This document shows positions 44,715 to 53,509 of a DNA stretch of 64,000 nucleotides, piece by piece; the first letter of the stretch is position 1, and every line of letters begins with the position of its first letter. The position numbers and the translations under genes were made by a program. The notes under the pieces were generated by a model, which made no database searches, was not told the origin of the DNA, and was given only the letters and a program-made list of their open reading frames with translations. Source of the DNA: Alphaproteobacteria bacterium (lineage in GTDB: Bacteria; Pseudomonadota; Alphaproteobacteria; CACIAM-22H2); contig JAFKFM010000007.1 in the NCBI GenBank assembly GCA_017308135.1, positions 514,001 to 578,000 of the forward strand. Reading direction: 5' to 3'.

Positions 44715-45575
44715 TCAGGCGACCATGCCGGGTTCGGCGGTTTCCAACGCGAAATTCGCCGACGGCGGCGGAACGGGCGAGGTCAACGCCGGCAAGGCGC
44801 GCAGCGACGCCGGCAGCAGTCCGCGCGACTGATCGCGCAGGAAGCCCTTCAACGGTGTTTCCGCTTCGCAGAAGCCCGGCATCGCCGCGGCGGCGATGAG
44901 TTCGCGGCGCGACATGCTGGCCAGCAGGAATTCGTTCTGGTCGCGCCACACGCCCAATTCGCAGCGCGTGAAGCCGTACCAATCGAAACCGTGCAGGCGG
45001 AAGGTCGAGCCTTCGACGATCGCCGCGACCGCTTTGATCTGCCAATGCGTGGCGACGTAGAACAACGCCGCGCGTGCCAGCGCCTTGTAGATTTTCGTGT
45101 CCTTCGACACGTTGATGCCGCCGCCGAACCAGCCCAGATGCGAGGATTCAAGCTCGTAAGCCGCGGGCGCGGACACCGCGCAAGTGCGGCCTTCGCCCGC
45201 CATCGCCTGCGCCTGGTCGCCGTACCAGAAGGAAAGATCGGTCATCATTTCGGCGAGCGAACGTTCGAGCCACACGCGGCGCATGCCGATCGTCGCGACC
45301 GGACCTTCGTCGGGCCGCGACGCGGTGAACACGATCACGTCGGCTTCGGCGGGATTGTGGAATCGGCTGTCCTGCGCGGGCGGCATGCGCACCTTCGCGC
45401 GCTTGTCGTCGGGCAGCTTTTCCCAGAAGCGGCGCACGTCGTCGAGGCGGTGGCTCACGTCGATGTCGTAGCCATGCGCTTCGAACCACGCGCCGAGCTG
45501 CATCCAGCGCGTGAAGGCGATCTTGGGGTCGAGAACGGATTTTTCCGGGCGTTGGAAGACGTCGAGGAATTTCAT
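44715..45575 (-). CDS. Uncharacterised protein with GNAT/autoinducer-synthase-like core
   Basis: A 286-residue protein with a strong ribosome site (GGAGGT) before its ATG at 45575. No confident family is recognised. The central part DVIVFTASRPDEGPVATIGMRRVW, then YELESSHLGWFGGG and KALARAALFYVATHWQIKAVAAIVEGSTFRLHGFDWYGF, has the strand-helix order of GNAT N-acyltransferases such as the LuxI/FeeM-type synthases. The N-terminal 65 residues and Pro-rich C-terminus are unmatched. It lies 77 bp after an HTH-containing gene of equal novelty in the same direction. Confidence 0.55.
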   Translation of the reverse strand: MKFLDVFQRPEKSVLDPKIAFTRWMQLGAWFEAHGYDIDVSHRLDDVRRFWEKLPDDKRAKVRMPPAQDSRFHNPAEADVIVFTASRPDEGPVATIGMRRVWLERSLAEMMTDLSFWYGDQAQAMAGEGRTCAVSAPAAYELESSHLGWFGGGINVSKDTKIYKALARAALFYVATHWQIKAVAAIVEGSTFRLHGFDWYGFTRCELGVWRDQNEFLLASMSRRELIAAAAMPGFCEAETPLKGFLRDQSRGLLPASLRALPALTSPVPPPSANFALETAEPGMVA

Positions 45576-45652
45576 GGCTTGTACCTCCGGGAACGAAAAG
45601 GGGAGGTAGCCATTGAACACGATTCCCGCGACGACCGGAGGGGCGACGCGCG

Positions 45653-46702
45653 TCAATTCGGCGGGCGCGACGAACTTTCTTCGAGCACGACGGACGTTGT
45701 CGCTACGAAGGTAGCGTCGTCGAGCCGGAACGGCAAAATTAACTTTTGATAGGCGGTCCAGTGCGTGCCGAAGTCGACGCGCAGCACCTGCGCTTCGGGT
45801 TGGGCGCGTTCGGCCGCTTCGCGCGCGTGACGGTCGATCATCGCGGCGTAGGGGACGAGCTGCGTGCGGTCGAGCACGCGTGCGCCGATCCAGCGGCGCG
45901 TGGGCACGTTGAAGCGCGAGCCAATATGCAGGCACACCGCTTCGCCGTCGACGATCTTGAATAGCGACGTGGTGCCGCCCTTCAACATCTCGACGAAATA
46001 ATGCGCCATGTCGCCGGCGGCACCGCTGTCGAGCACCGAACGCAACTCGGGCTTCAACTCGCCATAGGGCATGCGCATATCGACCCAGCCTTTGGGGATG
46101 GGCGTGCGCGCGCGGATAATGCGCGCGACGACGGCGCCGAATTCGCGCGTCTCGAATTTCTGCAGCGGCGCGTTCGGCTCACCCATACCCACCAGCGCGA
46201 AGCGCGCGCGGCTCGCATGGATCGCGTCTTCGAGCGCCACGGCCGCCGCACCGGTCAGCGCCATGCGGTCGAAGGTCACGCGCATGCCGTCATGGCCGAC
46301 GGGCTCGATCCCCGCCCAGCCGAAGCCGCGCGCCACGAAGGCGCGTACATCGCCATAGCCTTCGCCCGGCGTGCCCAGGCGGCGGCGCGCTTCCTCGACC
46401 AAGCCGTCGGGGGCGGACAGGAATTCGCCTTCGTCCGATATCCAGCCCGATTCCACGCCGGCCAGGCGTTCGGTCGATTTCATATCGGGCGTGAGTACGA
46501 CTTCGCGCAAGAAAGCCATACGATCGGTGATCGGCAGCGACGCGGCGATGGCTTGCAGCCAATCGGCGTTGACCTTGCGGGTCAGGCCGGCGCTCAAACG
46601 CTCGAACGTGTCGGAACTGGTCCCGCAGATGCGCGCGGCATGGGCCAGGCGGATCCGCCGCCGGGACAAAGCCTCCAAAAATCGTTCGCGCACGTTCGGC
46701 AT
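45653..46702 (-). CDS. Uncharacterised HTH protein with possible sensory C-terminal domain
   Basis: A 349-residue protein. Residues 1-60 look like a helix-turn-helix (RRIRLAHAARICGTSSDTFERLSAG). The rest is unfamiliar: a middle part with FARGFGWAGIEP-like repeats, and a C-terminal section with DMAHYFVEMLKGGTTSLFKI and THWTAYQKLILPFRLDDATF. The last motif resembles the YxRLLLP signature of PAS-type domains in alphaproteobacteria. The ATG at 46702 follows GGAGAAAATTGT. It is likely a regulator for the downstream GNAT-like gene; this is inference. Confidence 0.5.
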   Translation of the reverse strand: MPNVRERFLEALSRRRIRLAHAARICGTSSDTFERLSAGLTRKVNADWLQAIAASLPITDRMAFLREVVLTPDMKSTERLAGVESGWISDEGEFLSAPDGLVEEARRRLGTPGEGYGDVRAFVARGFGWAGIEPVGHDGMRVTFDRMALTGAAAVALEDAIHASRARFALVGMGEPNAPLQKFETREFGAVVARIIRARTPIPKGWVDMRMPYGELKPELRSVLDSGAAGDMAHYFVEMLKGGTTSLFKIVDGEAVCLHIGSRFNVPTRRWIGARVLDRTQLVPYAAMIDRHAREAAERAQPEAQVLRVDFGTHWTAYQKLILPFRLDDATFVATTSVVLEESSSRPPN

Positions 46703-46716
46703 ACAATTTTCTCCAT

Positions 46717-46734
46717 ACCCGCAGAACTGCGGGT
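46717..46734. promoter_or_regulatory. 8-2-8 inverted repeat before the HTH gene
   Basis: ACCCGCAG-AA-CTGCGGGT is a perfect dyad 15-32 bp upstream of the HTH gene start. The 2-nt loop is too tight for an RNA hairpin, so a DNA operator, perhaps autoregulatory, is more likely. Confidence 0.5.
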
Positions 46735-46885
46735 GCCGGACGCCTAGGATTTCCGTCGAACAGTCCGGTCGTCCCAGGCCGGCATACAATAGCGCGGCAC
46801 GGCGTTCCGGCCTAGTGCTCCCCGATTTCCCTCGGGGGGCCTGGGGTGGGGCGGTGGCCGGAGACGAGAAAGGCGAGACCGACCC

Positions 46886-47230
46886 ATGGAAACGACCACA
46901 ATCCCCGTCACCGTCCCCGCGAATTCGGCGATTTCCCTGCCGCTCGGCCCCCATGCGCGGGCGAAGGGGCGCAAATCGCGGCCCTCGCCGCGGTCCTACA
47001 AGATCGGCACGGAGGGCGGGCGTACCAGCCTGCGCCTGGAAGCGGAATTCCAGGCCGCACTGCGCGATATGTGCCGAATCGAAGGCGTGACCATGTCGCG
47101 CTTCCTTTCGGAACTGCGCCAAGGCCTGTCGGACGACGCGAATTTCTCGTCGAAGGTGCGCTGCGCGGTGTTGAGCTGGTACGCACAGCGCGTCGTGCTG
47201 CCGCAGGGCCGGCCGGAGCGCAAACGATGA
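46886..47230 (+). CDS. Ribbon-helix-helix (RHH_4) protein
   Basis: A 114-residue protein whose second half matches the RHH_4 family of alphaproteobacteria: TSLRLEAEFQAALRDMCRIEGVTMSRFLSEL, then SSKVRCAVLSWYAQR. The first 45 residues are a basic, Ser/Pro/Lys-rich tail. RHH_4 proteins are presumed DNA binders of unknown targets. It is divergent from the HTH gene and overlaps the next small gene by ATGA. Confidence 0.8.
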   Translation: METTTIPVTVPANSAISLPLGPHARAKGRKSRPSPRSYKIGTEGGRTSLRLEAEFQAALRDMCRIEGVTMSRFLSELRQGLSDDANFSSKVRCAVLSWYAQRVVLPQGRPERKR

Positions 47231-47496
47231 CCGGCGCCATCACGATGAATCGACGGGATCGATTTTCCGCCGCGCGCAGCCTGACGCTGGTCGTGCGCGG
47301 GCCGGGCGGTCCGCCGACGGCGGCGGAGATCGCCGCCTTGTTGTCGTCGATGCCGGCGACGACGAGTGGCGGCGAAGGCGGCGGAACGCGCTTGCGGGTC
47401 TATAATGTGGACTACCCGGAACAAGTCCCCTTGTGCCGGGATAGCGCGCCCGCCGCCGCCGTGATTCAGCCGAGATTGGCCTCCGCGAACTCGTAG
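47227..47496 (+). CDS. Small hypothetical protein coupled to the RHH gene
   Basis: An 89-residue frame starting in the RHH stop codon (ATGA) and running 31 bp into the 3' end of the convergent sodB gene. It contains RSLTLVVRGPGGPPTAAEIAALLSSMP and no recognised domain. Coupled start and good codon use argue that it is real; overlap with sodB argues for caution. Confidence 0.4.
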   Translation: MTGAITMNRRDRFSAARSLTLVVRGPGGPPTAAEIAALLSSMPATTSGGEGGGTRLRVYNVDYPEQVPLCRDSAPAAAVIQPRLASANS

Positions 47497-48068
47497 TTGG
47501 CGAGCTTGTCGAGGAAGTTGGTCGTGAAATCCGGCCGGCGGTTGCGGAAATCGACGTAGTAGGCGTGTTCCCAGACGTCGATGACCAGCAGCGGCTTGCC
47601 TTCGCCGGTGGCGATCGGCGTGCCGGCATTGCCCGACTTCGTCGTCTTCAACTTGCCGTCCGCGCCGAGAACGAGCCACGCCCAGCCCGAACCGAACTGC
47701 GTGGTCGCGGCGGTCTTGAACGAATCCTTGAACGCTTCGACCGAGCCGAAATCGGCTTCGATCTTCGCCTTCAGCTTGCCCGGCATCGCGCCGCCCTTGG
47801 GCGACAGCGACTTCCAGAAGAACGAATGGTTCCAATGCTGGCCGGCGTTGTTGAACACCGGCGTCAGCGCCGCGTCGGCGGCCGACATCTTCACGAGTTC
47901 CTCGAGCGACTTGCTTTGCAGCGCCGCGTTCTTCTCCACCAGGCCGTTCAGCGCGGTGATGTAGGTCTGGTGATGCTTGCCGTGATGCAGTTCCAGGGTT
48001 TCCTGGCACATGCCGCGTTCGGCCAATGCGGTCTGCGCGAAATCCAATGCGGGAAGTTCGAAAGCCAT
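47466..48068 (-). CDS. sodB: Fe/Mn superoxide dismutase
   Basis: A 200-residue SOD. Metal ligands are H28 in LELHHGKHHQTY, H81 in QHWNHSFFW, and the Asp and His of DVWEHAYY. The Gln next to the second ligand and the GSGWAWLVL stretch fit the iron-type class, but metal choice between Fe and Mn cannot be settled by motif alone. It lacks a signal peptide (cytoplasmic). AAGGAG precedes the ATG. Confidence 0.94.
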   Translation of the reverse strand: MAFELPALDFAQTALAERGMCQETLELHHGKHHQTYITALNGLVEKNAALQSKSLEELVKMSAADAALTPVFNNAGQHWNHSFFWKSLSPKGGAMPGKLKAKIEADFGSVEAFKDSFKTAATTQFGSGWAWLVLGADGKLKTTKSGNAGTPIATGEGKPLLVIDVWEHAYYVDFRNRRPDFTTNFLDKLANYEFAEANLG

Positions 48069-48137
48069 GTTGTCGCTCCTTCGTACGGATGATGTCGGAT
48101 GCCCGCGATGTCGAGCCGGGTCGATCCGGCGCGCACT

Positions 48138-48164
48138 ATTTTACCCCTTGCCGCAGCCTGTCAA
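48138..48164 (-). promoter_or_regulatory. sodB promoter (sigma-70 type)
   Basis: On the minus strand TTGACA (48164-48159) is followed by TAAAAT (48143-48138), with 15 bp between, slightly short of the ideal. The expected transcript start leaves a leader of about 60 nt before sodB. Confidence 0.5.
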
Positions 48165-48405
48165 CCTTACGGGAACTACGTGTTTTCGGATTTCCGCGTT
48201 ACGCCGCGCCGGTCGAATCCGGCGCGAGGAATGTCCGGAATCCGTAATCCGTCTTTCTGTGGCCCGCATCCGAGCGACGTGGTGTCCCTCGCTTCGGAGC
48301 ATGTTTGACGTTGAGGATCGATCCGGACCGCTCGAAGAATTTTCACCGATGGGCTAGCCTCGGTTCGGAAAAGAGCCGTGAGGCCGGTAATCGGGGGGTG
48401 TGGCG
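48165..48405. other. Gene-free gap between sodB and the amidohydrolase gene
   Basis: No gene is seen. The gap holds an 8-bp hairpin CGCGCCGG-TCGAAT-CCGGCGCG at 48205-48226. A near-copy of its right part, GGTCGA(A)TCCGGCGCG, lies at 48119-48133 on the other side of the sodB promoter. GGGGGG at 48393-48398 is the ribosome site for the next gene. Confidence 0.4.
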
Positions 48406-49533
48406 ATGTTCGATTTGGTGCTTAAAGGCGGTCGGGTTATCGATCCGGCGCAAGGGATCGATGCGGTCAGTGACGTCGCGTTCAAAGACGGGCGCGTCGC
48501 GGCGGTCGGATCGAATTTGGGCGAGGCGGCGGATACGCGCGACGTCTCGGGCAAGATCGTCACGCCCGGTTTGATCGACCTGCATACGCATGTTTATTGG
48601 GGCGGTACTTCGATCGGCGTCGATCCGGATTCCTACGCGCGCCGGGCGGGCTGCACGACATTGATCGATGCGGGCACCGCGGGCCCCGGCAATCTGCCGG
48701 GATTCCGCGAGCACATTATCCGGCGCGCCGATGTGCGCATTCTGCCCTTCATGAACATCTCTTATCCCGGCATTTTCGCGTTCAGCCCCCATGTGATGGT
48801 CGGCGAATGCGAGGATTTGCGCCTACTGCATCCGCGCGCGTGCCGCGATGTCGGGCGCGAAAACCTCGACCTCATCGTCGGCATCAAAGTGCGCGTGGGC
48901 AAATCGGCGTCGGGCGAGTCCGGTCTGGCGCCGCTCGATATGGGGTTGGAAGTCGCCGATCATCTGGGCGTGCCGGTGATGGCGCATCTCGACCATCCGC
49001 CGCCTTATCGCAGCGAAGTGATGCCGCGCTTGCGCAAGGGCGACATCCTGACCCATTGCTACCGGCCGTTTCCGAACGCGCCGATCACCGGCGACGGCCG
49101 CGTGCAGGACGATGTGCGCGCGGCGCGCGAGCGCGGCGTCATTTTCGATATCGGTCACGGCGGCGGCTCGTTCGGTTACGAAACCGCCGTGGCGATGATG
49201 CGCCAAGGGTTCTCGCCGGATGTGATCTCCTCCGACGTGCATGTGTTGTCGGAGAACGGTCCGGCTTTCGACCAGCTCGTGACCATGTCGAAGTTCCTGG
49301 CGATCGGGATGCCTTTGGTCGAGGTGATCCGCGCCTCGACGATCAATCCCGCGCGCGCCGTGCGCAAAACCGATCGCGGCACGTTGACGCCCGGCACGCT
49401 GGGCGACGCGACGATCCTCGATATTGAGAAGGGCAAGTTCGCGTTCCCCGACGTTCTGGGCGAAATCCGCGAAGGCAGCGAGCATTTGCGCTGCAAGGGG
49501 ATCGTGCTGGGCGGGCGCTGGTGGCGCGACTGA
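48406..49533 (+). CDS. Amidohydrolase/deacetylase-family metallohydrolase (EF_0837-like)
   Basis: A 375-residue TIM-barrel amidohydrolase. Metal-site residues are H60 and H62 in LIDLHTHVYWG, probable carboxylated K161 in IVGIKVRVG, and H194 in MAHLDHPPP; a late Asp is in SSDVHVLSENGP. The sequence fits the uncharacterised EF_0837/AHA_3915 group, often paired with SelA-like PLP enzymes. One such gene is the convergent neighbour 3 bp away. ATG at 48406 is preferred over GTG at 48400 by ribosome-site spacing. Confidence 0.85.
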   Translation: MFDLVLKGGRVIDPAQGIDAVSDVAFKDGRVAAVGSNLGEAADTRDVSGKIVTPGLIDLHTHVYWGGTSIGVDPDSYARRAGCTTLIDAGTAGPGNLPGFREHIIRRADVRILPFMNISYPGIFAFSPHVMVGECEDLRLLHPRACRDVGRENLDLIVGIKVRVGKSASGESGLAPLDMGLEVADHLGVPVMAHLDHPPPYRSEVMPRLRKGDILTHCYRPFPNAPITGDGRVQDDVRAARERGVIFDIGHGGGSFGYETAVAMMRQGFSPDVISSDVHVLSENGPAFDQLVTMSKFLAIGMPLVEVIRASTINPARAVRKTDRGTLTPGTLGDATILDIEKGKFAFPDVLGEIREGSEHLRCKGIVLGGRWWRD

Positions 49534-49536
49534 CGC

Positions 49537-50697
49537 TTAAGTGACGACGCGCGCAAGGGCGGCGGCGAGCTTCGCGTCGTCCGCCGCGCGGACCGTTTGA
49601 AGATCGACGAGCAGAACGCCCTTCGCCAGATCGCGCTCGCCGATATGGACCGGCGGGTCGCCGGCCTGGAGTTTCGCCGCAGCTGTGGGACCGTCGCCCG
49701 CGTCGATCTCCAACAACGGAATTCGGCTTCCGGTGATTCGTGTCCGGTCCTTGGGCAGCGAGGCGGCGATCGCTTCCAACCGCGCGCGCAATCCGGCGAT
49801 ATGGGCGGCGTCGTCGCGCGCGGCGAAAATCTCGAGTGCGACGATCAGGCCGACGATCTCCTCCTTGCCGACCTTGAAGGCGCGCCCGATGCCGTGATGC
49901 GGGGGAACGGGCACGCGGGCGCGATCGACGATCTCGGGGGCCGCCCAGCGCGCGGGATCGACATCCATGTCGAGTTGCTGGAGCAGCGCGGAGGCGATCA
50001 GATCGCGCTTGCCCGCGAGAATGCCGCTCGCTTGCGGACCGCCGATCGCCTTGCCGCCGGAGAACACGACCAGATCCGAACCCGCCGCGACGAAGGCGCG
50101 CAGATTCGAGGCGGGCGGCAATTGCGCCGCCGCGTCGACGATGAGCTTGAGGCCGCGCCGCCGGCAGGCCTCGACGATGCCGGACAAAGCGGGGATCGTT
50201 TCGGGCGTGGCGGTGAAGGCGAAGGCGACCGTTGCCGGCGTGATCGCGGCGTCGATCTCCCACGCTTCCAGCCCGCGAATGCCAGCCCCCGTGCCGCGAT
50301 CGTTATGGCCGATATCGACGAGCACGGCGCCCGCCGCGCGCAGCGCGTGGTCATAGGCGTTGCGATGCGTGCGCGGGATCAGGATTTCGTTGGGTATCCC
50401 GCGCGTATCGGGCAGGCGCGCCATCTTGGCGACGTCGTAACCGGCGATGCAGGACGCCGCCGCCAGCGTCAATGCGGCGGCGGCACCCGAGGTGACGAGC
50501 CCGGCTTCCGCCCCCGTCGCACGCGCGATCGCGCGACCGGCCGCCGCCTGCAATTCGCCGATATCGACCGAGCCTTGGGCCGCGTCGCGCATCGCATCGA
50601 GGACGGCGTCGGCCATCAAACTGCCGCCCAGGCGCGTAAGGGTGCCCGCCGCGTTGATCCGCCGTTTGACGCCGAGCCGGGCGTAGATACCGGTCAT
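49537..50697 (-). CDS. SelA-like PLP-dependent enzyme (DgaE/EF_0838-like)
   Basis: A 386-residue fold-type I PLP enzyme. It opens with YARLGVKRRINAAGTLTRLGGSLM, a hallmark of SelA-like proteins that are not selenocysteine synthases, and the PLP lysine is K216 in VFSGGKAIGGPQASG. LIVDAAAQLPP gives the cofactor-binding Asp. Relatives act as ammonia-lyases or racemase-like enzymes on amino sugars or D-amino acids. It starts in the stop codon of the ABC ATPase gene (TGATG), so it belongs to that transport operon. Confidence 0.82.
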   Translation of the reverse strand: MTGIYARLGVKRRINAAGTLTRLGGSLMADAVLDAMRDAAQGSVDIGELQAAAGRAIARATGAEAGLVTSGAAAALTLAAASCIAGYDVAKMARLPDTRGIPNEILIPRTHRNAYDHALRAAGAVLVDIGHNDRGTGAGIRGLEAWEIDAAITPATVAFAFTATPETIPALSGIVEACRRRGLKLIVDAAAQLPPASNLRAFVAAGSDLVVFSGGKAIGGPQASGILAGKRDLIASALLQQLDMDVDPARWAAPEIVDRARVPVPPHHGIGRAFKVGKEEIVGLIVALEIFAARDDAAHIAGLRARLEAIAASLPKDRTRITGSRIPLLEIDAGDGPTAAAKLQAGDPPVHIGERDLAKGVLLVDLQTVRAADDAKLAAALARVVT

Positions 50698-51674
50698 CAA
50701 TTGCCCCGCAAATGGCAGGCGACGAAGCGGCCCGGCGCGATCTCGCGCAAGGCGGGCGATTCCTCGCGGCAACGCGCGACCGCATAGGGGCAGCGCGTAT
50801 GGAAATGGCAGCCCGACGGCGGATTCATCGGGCTCGGCACTTCGCCTTCCAGCAGCCGGGCTTCGCGCTTGGCGCGCGGATCGGGGATCGGCGCAGCGGC
50901 GATCAAGGCCTCGGAATAGGGATGCTGCGGATCGGCGAAGATATCCTCGCGCCGCGCGAGCTCGACGATGCGGCCCAAATACATGACCGCGATGCGATGG
51001 CCGATATGCTCGACGACGCCCAGATCGTGCGACACGAACAGATAGGCGAGGCCGTATTCCTCCTGCAGATCCATCAGCAGGTTCAGGACCTGCGCCTGCA
51101 CCGAAACGTCGAGCGCCGAAACGGGCTCGTCCGCGACGATCAAGCCGGGATTGAGGGCGAGCGCGCGCGCGATACCCAAACGTTGGCGTTGCCCGCCGGA
51201 GAATTCGAACGGAAAGCGGTTGCGTGAATCGGCGCGCAAGCCCACGCGCGTCAACAGCTTGACCGCGCGTTCGTCGCGGTCGGCGACGGACATGGATTCG
51301 TAGTTTTCGATAGGTTCCGTCACGATGGCGCCGGCGCGCAAACGCGGATTGAGCGACGCGTAAGGGTCCTGGAACACCATCTGCACATGGCGGCGATGGG
51401 CGCGCATGCCCGCTTCGTCGAGCGTCGTGACGTCGACGCCATCAAGCGCCACATGGCCGCTCGTCGGCTCGATCAGCCGCAGGATCAGCTTGGCGACGGT
51501 CGACTTGCCGCAACCGGACTCGCCGACCAGGCACAGCGTTTCGCCGGCCGCGATATCGAACGACACGCCGTCCACCGCGCGAATCTTCGCCACGACGCGG
51601 CGCAGCAGACCGCGCGTCACGTCGAAATGCTTGGCGAGGTCTTTGACCTCCAGCACGGTGCGCCGTTCGGTCAT
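50697..51674 (-). CDS. Dipeptide/oligopeptide ABC transporter ATPase (DppF/OppF type)
   Basis: A 325-residue ATPase with Walker [10 protein letters not shown] near 51-59, signature [15 protein letters not shown] and Walker [13 protein letters not shown]. The C-terminal oligopeptide-transporter domain has [12 protein letters not shown] and a CxxxxPxC-type region [14 protein letters not shown], which supplies cysteines for the Fe-S cluster known in this family. It overlaps the DppD-type gene by ATGA. Confidence 0.92.
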   Translation of the reverse strand: MTERRTVLEVKDLAKHFDVTRGLLRRVVAKIRAVDGVSFDIAAGETLCLVGESGCGKSTVAKLILRLIEPTSGHVALDGVDVTTLDEAGMRAHRRHVQMVFQDPYASLNPRLRAGAIVTEPIENYESMSVADRDERAVKLLTRVGLRADSRNRFPFEFSGGQRQRLGIARALALNPGLIVADEPVSALDVSVQAQVLNLLMDLQEEYGLAYLFVSHDLGVVEHIGHRIAVMYLGRIVELARREDIFADPQHPYSEALIAAAPIPDPRAKREARLLEGEVPSPMNPPSGCHFHTRCPYAVARCREESPALREIAPGRFVACHLRGN

Positions 51675-52666
51675 GACGCCAGCACCTTTTCGGCTTCCCA
51701 GCAGGCGACAAGATGGCCGTTTTCCAATGGGCGGATCGGCGGCGGCTCGTTACGGCATCGGTCGGTCGCGTGGGCGCAGCGGGGTGCGAAGGCGCAACCC
51801 GCGATCGGGTCGCGCAGATTCGGCACGATCCCGGGGATTTCCGACAAGCGCCGCTGGCCGCCGCGCCCGGCGTTGCGGCGCGGGATCGAGGCCATCAAAC
51901 CGCGGGTGTAGGGGTGGGCGGGGCGGTCGAAAAGGTCGAGCACGTCGGCCTCCTCGACCTTGCGGCCGGCATACATCACCACCACGCGGCGGCAGGTTTG
52001 CGCGACGACCCCCAGATCGTGGGTGATCAGCATAACCGCCGCGCCGATCTTCTCTTTGAGGTCGAGCATCAATCGCAGTATCTGCGCTTGGATCGTCACG
52101 TCGAGGGCCGTGGTCGGCTCGTCGGCGATCAGAAGCTTCGGATTGCAGGCGAGCGCCATCGCGATCATCGCGCGCTGGCGCATGCCGCCGGAGAATTGGT
52201 GCGGATAATCGTGGACGCGCCGTTCGGCGTCGGGGATGCGGACGAGTTTGAGCATTTCCGCCGCGCGCGCGATCCCGGCTTCGCGGTCGAGCCCTTGATG
52301 GATCATCGCGGCCTCGGCGATCTGCTCGCCGATGGTGAAGACCGGATTGAGGCTCGTCATCGGTTCCTGAAAGATCATCGCGACGCTGTTGCCGCGGATC
52401 TTGCGCATCTCGGCTTCGTCGAGGCCGATCAATTCGCGGCCTTCGAACTTGATCGAACCGCCGATGATCCGGCCGATCTTCGGCGGCAGCAGGCCGAGAA
52501 TGGAAAGCGCCGTCACGCTTTTGCCGCAACCGCTTTCGCCGACGACGCCCAGCGTCTCGCCCGGCCGGACTTCGAACGTCACGCCGTCGACGGCGCGCGT
52601 CACACCATCGCGCGTGAAGAAATGGGTGCGGAGATCGTCGATTTTAAGAACGGGCGTTTCGGACAT
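51671..52666 (-). CDS. Dipeptide/oligopeptide ABC transporter ATPase (DppD/OppD type)
   Basis: A 331-residue ATPase: Walker [10 protein letters not shown] near 43-51, [10 protein letters not shown], signature [15 protein letters not shown], Walker [13 protein letters not shown], and C-terminal [13 protein letters not shown] with [14 protein letters not shown]. The ATG at 52666 begins [16 protein letters not shown], a normal family start; the open frame upstream lies in the permease gene. It partners the DppF-type ATPase. Confidence 0.92.
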   Translation of the reverse strand: MSETPVLKIDDLRTHFFTRDGVTRAVDGVTFEVRPGETLGVVGESGCGKSVTALSILGLLPPKIGRIIGGSIKFEGRELIGLDEAEMRKIRGNSVAMIFQEPMTSLNPVFTIGEQIAEAAMIHQGLDREAGIARAAEMLKLVRIPDAERRVHDYPHQFSGGMRQRAMIAMALACNPKLLIADEPTTALDVTIQAQILRLMLDLKEKIGAAVMLITHDLGVVAQTCRRVVVMYAGRKVEEADVLDLFDRPAHPYTRGLMASIPRRNAGRGGQRRLSEIPGIVPNLRDPIAGCAFAPRCAHATDRCRNEPPPIRPLENGHLVACWEAEKVLAS

Positions 52667-52671
52667 GGCCG

Positions 52672-53508
52672 TCACATCCGCCGCGACAAACGCGGGTCGA
52701 GACGGTCGCGCAATCCGTCGCCCAGCAGATTGACCGCGAGGACGACCAGCGCCAAGCACAGGCCGGGGAAAAAGATCGTCCAGGGTGCGCGCGCCAGCAG
52801 CAGGCGGCTCGACGCGATCATGTTGCCCCAGGTCGGCGTTTCCGGCGGCACGCCGGCGCCGAGGAAAGAGAGCCCGGCCTCGATCAGGATCGCCGAGGCG
52901 GTCACATAGGTCGCCTGGACGATCAGCGGCGGGATCGTGCTGGGCAGGATGTGGCGCAGCACGATTTTGAGCGAACGGCCGCCGCCGCTAATTGCGGATT
53001 CGATGAAGGGCTGTTCGCGCGTCGACAAGACGACCGAGCGCACGAGACGCACGACGCGCGGCACTTCGGGAATGATGATTGCGACGATCACGATCGCGAC
53101 GGTCGCGCGATTGAGCGAGACCATCGCGATGGCCAGAAGAATGGCCGGAATGGCCATGAAGCCGTCCATCAGGCGCATGATCGCGTTGTCGAGGCGGCGG
53201 AAATATCCGGCGGCCAAGCCGATGGCGAGGCCGATCGCGACGGAGGCGCTTGCGACGGATATGCCGACGATCAACGAGATGCGTGCGCCATAGACGCAGC
53301 GCGCGAAGATGTCGCGGCCCAAACCGTCGGTGCCGAACCAGAACGCGGCGGAGGGCGGCAGAAGCCGGTTGACCGGATTCATATGGCGCGGATCGCCCGC
53401 GATATAGGGCGCGAAGATCGCGATCACGGTCATGAGCGCCAAGATCGTCGCACCCGCGACGATCGTCGGGTTGCGCCGGGCGAAGATGGCGATCTCGCGC
53501 GCTGTCAT
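52672..53508 (-). CDS. Dipeptide-type ABC transporter permease (DppC type)
   Basis: A 278-residue inner-membrane permease with six helices. NPVNRLLPPSAAFWFGTDGLGRDIFARCVYGARISL is the usual DppC entry motif, and the EAA-type loop is in ESAISGGGRSLKIVLRHILPS. SFLGAGVPPETPTWGNMI ends the family core. It follows the DppB-type gene with 1 bp between. Confidence 0.93.
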   Translation of the reverse strand: MTAREIAIFARRNPTIVAGATILALMTVIAIFAPYIAGDPRHMNPVNRLLPPSAAFWFGTDGLGRDIFARCVYGARISLIVGISVASASVAIGLAIGLAAGYFRRLDNAIMRLMDGFMAIPAILLAIAMVSLNRATVAIVIVAIIIPEVPRVVRLVRSVVLSTREQPFIESAISGGGRSLKIVLRHILPSTIPPLIVQATYVTASAILIEAGLSFLGAGVPPETPTWGNMIASSRLLLARAPWTIFFPGLCLALVVLAVNLLGDGLRDRLDPRLSRRM

Positions 53509-53509
53509 C

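Noticed and set aside
46820..46837. CCCCGA/TCGGGG stem as a terminator
   Set aside because: Only 6 bp, no U-tract, and located in a divergent promoter gap where a terminator is not expected.
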